Origin: Triticum aestivum | Taxonomy: Eukaryota > Streptophyta > Magnoliopsida > Poales > Poaceae | Reading direction: 5' to 3' | Assembly (NCBI RefSeq): GCF_018294505.1 | Contig: NC_057811.1 | Location: 24,323,483-24,387,482, forward strand | DNA: 64,000 nucleotides | Shown here: piece after piece, positions 56,230 to 64,000 of the stretch | Position numbering within the stretch: position 1 is the stretch's first letter | How the letters are laid out: the number at the start of each line of letters is the position of its first letter | Position numbers and translations under genes: made by a program | The notes under the pieces: generated by a model | Databases searched by the model: none | What the model saw: the letters and a program-made list of their open reading frames with translations, nothing else | Told to the model about the DNA's origin: nothing

Positions 56230-56723
56230 TAATTAGCTAATAGTAGCAACGACGACTGGATTCCCTAGCCGGCCTTGCTGCAGCCAATGCTAGCCATAAT
56301 CAGTGGCGGGGAGGGGGCAAGTGGGAATATAGCAATGCAAGCCTAGAGGACCAAAAAATTGCGCCTTCGCGGCCGCGTTCCAGCCCGGTCATCCAACGGG
56401 TTGTCACGGGAAGCCAAAGGAACGTCGGTAATATTATGGTCGAGTGCCTGTCGTCGGTGGTGCCTGGGAATTCGGGCTGCTTCAAATCTTGCACACGACG
56501 CGAGGATTAAGAAGGTGAAGTTCCCTCTTACACTAGTGGTTGGGTTTGATGTGAGCTCCATACTAGCCCTCCAAAGCATCCAAATATGTAGGCTGCAAGC
56601 TCGTTTATGTCGATCGAGAGTCATTTGACGACTTTGCTAGAGTGCCATTTTGGCCAAAATTACTATATTAACGGTTATTATAATGATCAGGGACATATGG
56701 CGACTCCGCTGTAGTTGCTCTTA
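56230..56723. mobile_element. right end of a further Mutator-like fragment
   Basis: The sequence ends GACTCCGCTGTAGTTGCTCTTA, again the TAAGAGCAACT terminus. I could not find the left end, so the left border is a guess. No transposase is present; the open frames on 56,343-56,624 show no domain. Confidence 0.4.
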
Positions 56724-57508
56724 GAATAGTCCATGGAGGCAATACGAAGCAAAAGAAGTCAACTATTATAAGCCTTATGAAAGCAAAGTCAACAAAAGTT
56801 CTACATGGATATGTACTTCATTCACTTTCATTTAATAAATTCAAGAAGAGCATGGCTCTTTGGAGGCTGTGTATCAGGATCCAAGAGATGTTGTGATGCT
56901 CGGATCGTCGAGAGTTAGGGAGTTCTGAAAGCGGTTGTGTGTTCAACGCTCGGTGAGCTAAGCATTTTTCTCGATGTCCCTCTTAACTTGTGGTTGAATT
57001 GAATTGAACATTAGCTCTGCTAGCTCTGGAACTATCCAAAAACTACATTTTTGTACATGCAATGCGATATAAAATTCAAGACAAACACAATACAAGCTGG
57101 CTAGTAATAGGCAAAACGTGGACATCATATACTGAAAACTGAAGCTTTTTTTTCAACTGAAGGAGCTCAAAGCTCCCAATTTCATTGGCTGATATTGACA
57201 AACAAACAGCAATTTTTGTCCAGCATTTCCAGCTCAAACACTGAGCAAACATGATCATTTCTCAACAAATCACTATGCAACCTCAACCTCAACTCTACCA
57301 GTACTAACCAAAAACTTAAGGACACAATCCACCAACAAGCACAGTATCAGGACTACTCATATAACGAGTGCATGTGTAGCAGCCACACGGCAAGCAATTG
57401 GAAAATTCGATAATGATTCACACCGGCTACATCCCAGCCGTGTTATTTAGGAGCGAGAATTAACAGCGATAAACGAGCAGCAGTAACTAGGGAGGTTTAG
57501 CAACATCC
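56724..57508. other. intergenic between MULE end and lipid-transfer-like gene
   Basis: No ORF of note. The right part probably contains the 3' end of the minus-strand gene; I see no clear poly(A) signal. Confidence 0.4.
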
Positions 57509-57679
57509 GTTCAATCGTGAACAGCCTTGCCCGGGATGATGTTGGCAGTAGACTGAATGACGACAGCAAGCACAGAAACAAGGAGAGCCATCCGAATGTG
57601 ATAACTGAATGAATCTTCTACATGGACACAGTTGGAGTCGAAGAAATCTTCAATCTCAACAGCAGAGTAGCACTTCCCT
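57509..57679 (-). other. 3' exon of the eight-cysteine gene
   Basis: A TGCAG acceptor precedes 57,679. The block is open for 56 codons to a TGA (57,511-57,513) and includes a hydrophobic run (MALLVSVLAVVI). Because the main frame stops exactly at the upstream donor, this exon is either 3' UTR or an alternative C-terminus reached from another donor. I cannot decide. Confidence 0.4.
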
Positions 57680-57959
57680 GCACCAGAATGAACAAGGATA
57701 TCATCACTGAACCACAAACAATTGGCTTTCAGAATAGACAAGTTAAATACTAGCCAGAAACCATCAGACACCAATATTTAAACTAGTTACTGCCGTGGCA
57801 CTCCTGTTTAACACATTTTGAGCTACTTCACTGTTAAGGTTCAAGTTTTAACCTAACTGTTGCTTACAACCAGGATGATCATGACAAGCTCTTCGCTCTT
57901 CCCGGCTCAGGGCAAAACCTAACAGTTTTGTAGTAGATTAAAACGGCTTGAGAGGTTAC

Positions 57960-58899
57960 CTATCGCAGCAAAGATGACTCTGGGTTCTCTTCCACCGAAT
58001 CTGCTTGTCCGCTGGTAAAGGGCGTACCACCTTGAGGGCTTACAGAAGCAGAAAGCTCCACATTAGCTGGTGCCATAGCTTCACCTGGGTCCTTGAGTTT
58101 TTGGGAGAAGCCAAGGTTGCAGACGAAGATGTTGTTTGTGATAACATTCCATGTGGGAGGGGGGCGTGCATCTCCTGCTGTTTCTGCTCCATTAGTTGCA
58201 TTGCTTACGAACCATCCTGTTGCACGGACCCTAGTATCATGAGCAAGCTGGGTCAAGGTGTTCCACAGAATGAAACTAAGGAGCCCCAGGAGCAGCAGCG
58301 AAGAAGTTGCCCATCCAAGCTTCCTCCAAAAGGACAGAAGGCCTTTCAAGTCACCCTCTGCAGTTCTTGCACTGGGCGGCGACGGCGGTGTGGGCGGCGG
58401 CCGTGTGGGTGGGGCTTGCCTGCCTGGCTGTTCACACTCAGTTTCCGCCGTTGGACTTATGTAAGGGCCCCCATCACAAGAACGGTAAAGATCAACAATA
58501 AAGTCGCCCCCTGATATGGGTGATGATCGATAGTTCGGTTCTCTGACAACTTTGCATAGGCAATCCTTTCTCCCAAGGGTTGCAAAGATGGCATCACAAC
58601 ATTCACTGTTCGGTGACTCGTCCAGTATGTCACAATATCGTGAAATCCGAACAGAAAGTGAGCTGGAGTAGCATTGGGCACCATACTCCTCTGTCAAAGT
58701 GCCTGAGAAAACAAAGAGGAGAAAAACTTTGGCACAACAGGAGGGAATAGAAATGAGGAATCATGCTGCATCAAAAATGCAACTTACGGTTTAGACTGTG
58801 GAAGGACTGATCTGGACGGGCTGTGGCCACTTCCAGCCATCCACTGGAGACTAGCAGTAGTAGCAATACCCTAGCAACGCTCTGCCACATGTACTTCAT
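57960..58899 (-). CDS. secreted, membrane-anchored eight-cysteine (lipid-transfer-like) protein
   Basis: Two coding exons, 58,788-58,899 and 57,960-58,702, join in phase through a GT-AG intron of 85 bases and give 284 residues. Residues 1-27 are a signal peptide with a VLLLLLVSSGW core. Next come eight cysteines in the order C-x12-C-x10-CC-x11-CLC-x25-C-x13-C, the plan of plant nsLTP/prolamin-superfamily domains. A Pro-rich linker (PTRPPPTPPSPPS) leads to a transmembrane helix (ATSSLLLLGLLSFILW) and a Ser-rich tail of about 100 residues. GPI-anchored LTPs are common, but a helix with a long tail is less usual. The family binds lipids at the cell surface; the ligand here is unknown. The TAG stop touches the GT of a donor. 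This is the only intact cellular gene I find. Confidence 0.75.
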
Positions 58900-60954
58900 A
58901 GCTGCCACTTGGGAAACCCCTTCTCTAATCACCGTTCAGTCAATCCCTGGCATATTGATTAACAAACATAATTAAATCCCTGCCATAATTAAAATGGTGC
59001 AGACAGGAGACATCAGCTAGATAAATCTCAAAGAAAGCATGTTACATTTTGAAGATAAAGAACTGGCTTCGGAAAAGAAGACATAGGAGCACGAATGGCC
59101 ATCAGAAATCAATATTGAAACTAACTACTTACAGCAAGGATGGCCATCAGTATTTTACGTTTCAGCACTACGCAAACTAACCTCAGATAAATTAGTCAAG
59201 TTGCCTCAACACAGGTCTCCAAGAGAGGTCACTCGATGAGCACATGTAAACGAGCATGTATCATGTTTCTATGAGCATACTATATTCTTCTATAATCAGA
59301 AAAGACTGAAGATCATGACATGCCAATGATCCCACTACATCGTCATACACAAATCTTTGACAAATCTGGCTATTGATTATGAAGAGTTGGAGATATAGGC
59401 ATGATCAATGATATAGTGCAACATAGTGCCTATTCATGCTCTTAGCTATGAACCGGCATTGTATTTTCTAATCGACAAGTGTCAAAAACCATAATGCAAA
59501 TTTGAAAACCATAATACACAGATCTTTGATAACTCTGGCTACATTTGATTACAAAGAATTGAGATACATGCATGATCAATGCAACAGAGTGGCTGTTCAT
59601 GATCTTAACTACCAACCGACATTGTATTTTCTAACAGAAAACCTCAAAAACCATAATGCAGATTCATGTTCTGACTAGTCAATATATGTGTGGAAAAAAT
59701 TATGAGGATGCAGACATCAGATAAATCTCAGAGAAAGCATGTTGCGTTTTCAACATAAATAAAAAAACAGGACACAACAGCAGAGTTTCTACTGTGTAAC
59801 CTCACAGGAGGATTTCTTCAAACTGTTTAAGTAACTACCAACTTTAGCAATTCAATTTGCTATGAGATGCACCTTGTATTATACTAAATCTAATGGATAT
59901 ACAAATAACAAAACACATAAGAATAGAAACCCATAACAAGAAACAGTTAAAGTAAGATGTTTACAAAATCTGACATAATGAGTAAGTTCATTCTATCATA
60001 TACTGTGCATAACTTAGTTCTCTTGCATAAGCTACAGTGCTGAAAAAATGGAATAATATATAACTATTGTGATTACTTATGCACTCTAGAGATAAACGAG
60101 GCAACCGTGCAACTTCAAATGATAATGTTTAAAGAACAATGGAGGAGCAGACACTTCTTTTAACTGCCAATTTGGCTAGTAAAAAATTAACCGAGAAATG
60201 AAAAAATGGGTTTCTTGCATACACAGTAATGCAATTGATGAATATCCGCTAACTTCAGACAACAAGATTAACAAAATGGATTGCCAAGGTAGTGATAAAA
60301 TAAATACATGATAATACTAAAACTCCTAATGTACTCAGAGGTGTAACATGGTAATTTAACAAGCCTGGGCAAGCACTCAAGTGCTTAAGTAACAAGCAAC
60401 AAACAGAGTTCGGCGTGACGCAATAAGCGAAAGCACATTATATTTCCTAAGTACCCACATATCAATTGGGACAACCGAAGTTTGGAGCTAGCTAATATAA
60501 TCAAGGCGGTGAAGCAGCAATGTAGTTGCAGGCTCAAAAAGTACGCAGGATGTCACATATCAATCGGGAGTGGGGACAGGAAAAACCAAAGCTAAACTGA
60601 TCAAGCTCATCAGAAGGAAATAGAGGACCTAAACAATGACTGCAATTGTTATATGATTTGTATTTCGTACTACCAGTCCAACTGAAAACAGAAGCACATA
60701 GTAGTGATCCTTCTAGAGATAATCAACACACAGAAACAACCCCAGCTGAGATGCAAATAAAGGTTCCTTAACTACACATGGCATTATTATTTTCATATTA
60801 TTTTCGTACGATCAGTCTGATTCACCACCGCAACGAAATCTAGCCCGTGCACAACAAACCGAGGCCCCAGCAATGACACGGATACTCGTATGGTAAATCG
60901 ATCGGAGCGGAGAGCAAGCAAACGCCCGAGGATGTGGGTTGTTACGCGCGCGTA
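58900..60954 (-). other. 5' UTR exon and long 5' UTR intron
   Basis: The coding exon extends as leader to 58,946, preceded by a CCAG acceptor. From there to 60,955 the sequence is AT-rich and ORF-free, as expected for an intron of about 2 kb in a leader. A phrase pair near 59,340-59,460 and 59,510-59,640 (TCTTTGAxAAxTCTGGCTA, then ATTGTATTTTCTAA) is duplicated inside it. Confidence 0.5.
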
Positions 60955-61330
60955 CCTGTGACCCTGCCCTTGGATCCCGCGAGAGGGACGCGCTCCCTCC
61001 CCTCCTGTGCCCCTAATCCCGCGAGCCGCGCGGCGACCGAGGGCGGGGTGGGCGGAGGAAGGGGCGGGGATGGCGGAGAGGAAGGTCGGAGGGGGATGGT
61101 GGTCGGCGTACGCCTGCGTCGTCCTGTCGCTCGCCGCCGCCCTACCTGCACAGAGACGAGTGAAGGGGGTTAGGGAGAGGAGGAGGAGGAGGAGGAGGGG
61201 AGGGAAGCATGGCGCGCTGGTGTTACTCGATCATCAGGGAGGGAGCGCAAGTTTACCTGGACCGTCGGCGAGTAACGAGACAACCGCAGGAACGAACGCC
61301 ACGCGGACAAGCTTCCCTCCCTAAGCCTCC
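60955..61330 (-). promoter_or_regulatory. leader exons and promoter island of the eight-cysteine gene
   Basis: Three CAG/GT donors on the minus strand, with exon ends at 60,956, 61,146 and 61,257, lie in a CpG-rich island. Any of them could splice to the acceptor at 58,946, which suggests alternative leaders or starts. No TATA box is obvious. Confidence 0.4.
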
Positions 61331-61334
61331 GATT

Positions 61335-61578
61335 CCGGCGAGGCGCGCGGCGTCAGAGCGCGGGATCCGAGAGCGGGATGCGGGTGGAGGCAGGGGTGGG
61401 GATGGCGGTCTCCGACCCGGCGAGGCGCACCGGCGTCAGAGCGCGGGGAACGTGAGCGGGATGCGGGTGGAGGCAGGGGTGGGGATGGCGGCCTCCGACC
61501 CGGCGAGGCGCGCCGGAATCAGAGCGCGGAGACCGAGAGCGGGACGGGGGTGGAGGCAGGGGTGGGGATGGCGGAGTG
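61335..61578. repeat. 82-bp tandem repeat, three units
   Basis: Units start CCGGCGAGGCGC at 61,335, 61,417 and 61,500 and share GGTGGAGGCAGGGGTGGGGATGG. They differ at a few positions. The array lies directly upstream of the leader exons of the minus-strand gene. Confidence 0.9.
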
Positions 61579-61961
61579 GGAGGTGGAAGGGGAAAGGCGG
61601 TGCGGACGTCTGTCCCTCCCTCTCCCTCTCCCCCTCTCTCTTCCCTCCGCCGGCTCCTCGAAATTTTGAAACTGATAGGCGGCGACGCTAGGAGAGATTC
61701 GGATATACTACTACGTGTACTGATTGAGCGTGAAGTCAATGACATATGGGCCCAAGCGCATCGCTACGTGGCCAGTCGCACCACCCGCAGTTTTCTTTCT
61801 TCCAACCGAAGAAAGAAAAGCGATCTCCCTGGCGCTAGCTGCCAGGGCCCACGGGTGTCCGTTCCCCGCCGTTCCTCCAGCGGCTCCCCTCCGCTGACGA
61901 CCTCGATATAAAGGGATGCCAGCCGGTTGGGGCTAACCACGGCAAATAATTCCTTTTAACT
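61579..61961 (+). other. probable 5' LTR region of a copia fragment
   Basis: By position the copia 5' LTR should end just before the primer site at 61,962, and a TATA-like GATATAAAGG lies at 61,905-61,914. I could not fix the LTR start, and its expected CA end is mutated (CT). Confidence 0.35.
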
Positions 61962-61974
61962 TGGTATGCAGAGC
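61962..61974 (+). promoter_or_regulatory. copia primer-binding site
   Basis: TGGTATGCAGAGC differs from the initiator-Met tRNA complement TGGTATCAGAGC by one inserted base. Confidence 0.6.
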
Positions 61975-62064
61975 GGGTCGATCCGACCTAGGGTTTCTCT
62001 CGCTCACGCGCTTCCGCTGCCGCCGTCTCGTTCCCCGCCACCGCCGCCGCAGCTCTCCGACGCG

Positions 62065-62941
62065 ATGGGCTCCACCGCCGCGTTGCAGCTTTCCATCTCC
62101 TCTTCGAGCACCCCGTCCCAGTCCTCCACACCATCCATCCCCGTCGGCGCCATCGTCTCCGCCCCTACCGACCAGCACCTCAACACCATCACGGTGCGTC
62201 TAGATCGCACCAATTTTTTCTCTGAAAGATGCAGGTCGTCCCCAACATCGCCGGCCAGTGCTGGTACGGCTTCCTCGACGGCTCCTACGGAGCGCCTTCG
62301 GCCACAATCACCGAAGGAGACGGTGCCAAGGCCGTGACCAAGCCCAACCCGGAGTACGCCTTGTGGTTCTACACAGATCAGCGTGTTCTCAGCATCCTCG
62401 TCGGCTCCATGACAGAGGAGATCCTCGGCCATGTCATCGGCCGCACCACCGCGTCCTCTGTGTGGGCGTGCCTCGAGTCCATGTTCTCGGCGCAGAATAG
62501 GGCCGGGGTGCGCCAGATGCGGCGTCAACTCTCGACGCTGAAGAAGAACGACCTCACCGCCGCCGCCTACTTTCACAAGATGAAGGGTTTCGCGGACGCC
62601 ATGGCCCAGGTGGGGTCGCCTCTCTCCGATGCTGAGGTGATCGACTACATCGTCGTCGGTCTCGGGCCTCAGTACGAGTCCCTCCAGCACTCTCTCACGG
62701 TGTTGGCAGCCGCCGGTGCTGTCAGCCTGTCGGACTTCTACTCCATGCTCCTCTCCTGCGAATCTCTCAAGGAGCAGAACGCCTTCGCCCCCGAGTTCTC
62801 CACCTCCGCTAACGCCGTGGCGCGGCAAGGCGGCGGCCGGGGAGGGGGGCGCACCTTCGCCGACACCACCAACGACGGCCGCTCCGGGGGTCGACCTACT
62901 GGCTCGCAAGGAGGCGGCCAGTACAACGGCGGCCAGCGGGC
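62065..62941 (+). pseudogene. copia gag, 3'-truncated
   Basis: From the ATG at 62,065 a Ser/Thr-rich N-terminus leads to LDRTNF, the start of a copia gag core. The frame shifts near 62,220 and continues at 62,229 with MQVVPNIAG, WFYTDQRVLS, SSVWACLESMFS and LSTLKKNDLTAAAYF, the UBN2-type gag order. A Gly/Arg-rich stretch follows at 62,820-62,940. The element is cut there by an LTR starting TGTGACGCC, so zinc knuckle and pol are not in the window. Gag would package element RNA. Confidence 0.8.
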
Positions 62942-63229
62942 TGTGACGCCCCCGATTAAATCGTACACTAATCATGCACGCAAACGTGTACGATCAAGAT
63001 CAGGGACTCACGGGAAGGTATCACAACACAACCCTAAAACATAAATAAGTCATACAAGCATCATAATACAAGCCGGGGCCCTCGAGGGCTCGAATACAAG
63101 TGCTCGATCATAGACGAGTCGGCGGAAGCAACAATATCTGAGTACAGACATAAGTTAAACAAGTTTGCCTTAAGAAGGCTAGCACAAACTGGGATACAGA
63201 TCGAAAGAGGCACAGGCCTACTGCCTGGG
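62942..63229. repeat. LTR of a Ty3/gypsy-type element, first
   Basis: It begins TGTGACGCCCCCGATTAAAT inside the copia gag. I recognise the TGTGACGCC start from Triticeae gypsy LTRs (Fatima- or Sabrina-like). It is interrupted at 63,230 and should resume beyond the window. Confidence 0.6.
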
Positions 63230-64000
63230 TGTAGCGACCCGACCCGAATGGATCAAGTCTCTGTGCTTAAGTGTCATCCCTGGATCGGTATGCTGACACA
63301 CACAGTACTCGAGGATTTATAACAGAGGTAAATCACATGTATAAAGTAACGTAAATACTATTACCTCAATCCAAATAGCGGAAGTAACAAGGTTGTGGAT
63401 TCCCATCAACACCAACGGCAAAGTTGAGTGTAGAAATCGTAACCCTAACGAATCACTTACTCGTCGTAAGATAGATATCCTGCAACATGAAACGTTGCAG
63501 CCCGAAAACGGGCCAGCACATGGAATATGCTGGCAAATTCACACCGTAGGGAAATGATGAACAAAGGCTATCACTACATGCATATATGGCTGGTGGAAAA
63601 GCTCTATGGTTATAATGTTTTTGCGAAAAGCCAATTTTTCCCTACTGCAAAGGAATAAATTTTATTTAACTACCATTGTGGTTGTGAAACATTGAGATGG
63701 TTGACAGCATCTCAATCCCAATTAAGAACGTGATTAAACCCAAATCAAATTTAAATTAAGTAACATGATGAGATCAACGGGATAATCCAAGAACTAGATA
63801 CTCAAGATGTCCATAATCGGGGACACGGCTAATCATGATTAGTTTGTACACTCTGCAGAGGTTTGTGCACTTTTCCCCACAAGACTCGATCGCCTCCGTT
63901 TGATTTCTCGCACTACATGATGTTTGAGAAACGAATGACCGAGACACAGTCTTTCCGAAGAGGTCCCCTTAACCGATAGATAGGCCGTTACACCTACAAT
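63230..64000. repeat. second LTR nested in the first, runs off the window
   Basis: It begins TGTAGCGACCCGACCCGAAT right after CTGCCTGGG of the first LTR. The sequence to the window end is non-coding and AT-richer, as expected inside a gypsy LTR. Its end, the target duplication and the element orientation cannot be seen. Confidence 0.55.

Noticed and set aside
1..64000. tRNA, rRNA or snRNA genes
   Set aside because: None recognised when reading both strands; the short tRNA-like matches are retrotransposon primer-binding sites.

Overview
The window is plant nuclear DNA, most probably from a Triticeae grass (wheat, rye, barley or Aegilops). The evidence is a near-intact copia element with terminal repeats of the BARE/Angela/WIS type, an En/Spm (CACTA) element with the CACTAGTAGAAA end, Stowaway and Tourist MITEs, and spliced genes. 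There are no operons, ribosome binding sites, CRISPR arrays, tRNA or rRNA genes. About three quarters of the 64 kb is transposable element, mostly nested.

Left block (1-15,690). A Ty3/gypsy element of the Tat lineage (plus strand, 5' end off the window) carries gag-protease, reverse transcriptase, two RNase H domains and integrase, broken by stops and frameshifts. Behind pol lies an antisense ORF resembling a B3 DNA-binding domain. Its 3' LTR (7,293-11,169) is split by a truncated copia element (7,491-10,438). The Tat element sits in a small Mutator-like element, whose surviving right end is 11,170-11,723. That element in turn sits in the transposase reading frame of an older mudrA-type MULE (11,724 to about 15,690), which also carries a convergent GRF-finger/coiled-coil gene.

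Middle block (15,691-38,558). A Tourist MITE and decayed FAR1-like gene pieces lead to a second MULE (20,827-38,549, 9-bp target duplication). It contains a chromovirus-type Ty3/gypsy element (21,049-37,458, minus, Reina-like), which was hit by an almost unaged Angela/BARE copia (23,854-32,623) and by an Angela-type solo LTR (35,080-36,791). All three have clean 5-bp target duplications.

Right-centre block (38,559-49,220). A 9.1-kb CACTA element (38,936-48,084, TSD TTT) holds five 337-bp tandem repeats, a broken coiled-coil/membrane-anchor gene and a broken multi-exon gene ending in a Ulp1-type protease domain. No TNP2-type transposase is visible, so it is probably non-autonomous. A FAR1-like C-terminal remnant follows.

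Gene-bearing right block (49,221-61,578). This part is poor in LTR elements. It has a degenerate ribosome-inactivating-protein-like gene (53.0-53.9 kb, plus) and the best cellular gene of the window: a secreted/membrane-anchored eight-cysteine (lipid-transfer-like) protein on the minus strand (CDS 57,960-58,899, with spliced 5' UTR exons up to about 61,257). The last 2.4 kb are a copia gag fragment cut by one LTR (62,942), itself cut by a second LTR (63,230), both running off the window.

Coordinates of splice sites and repeat ends were read by eye. Family names come from motif recognition, not database searches.
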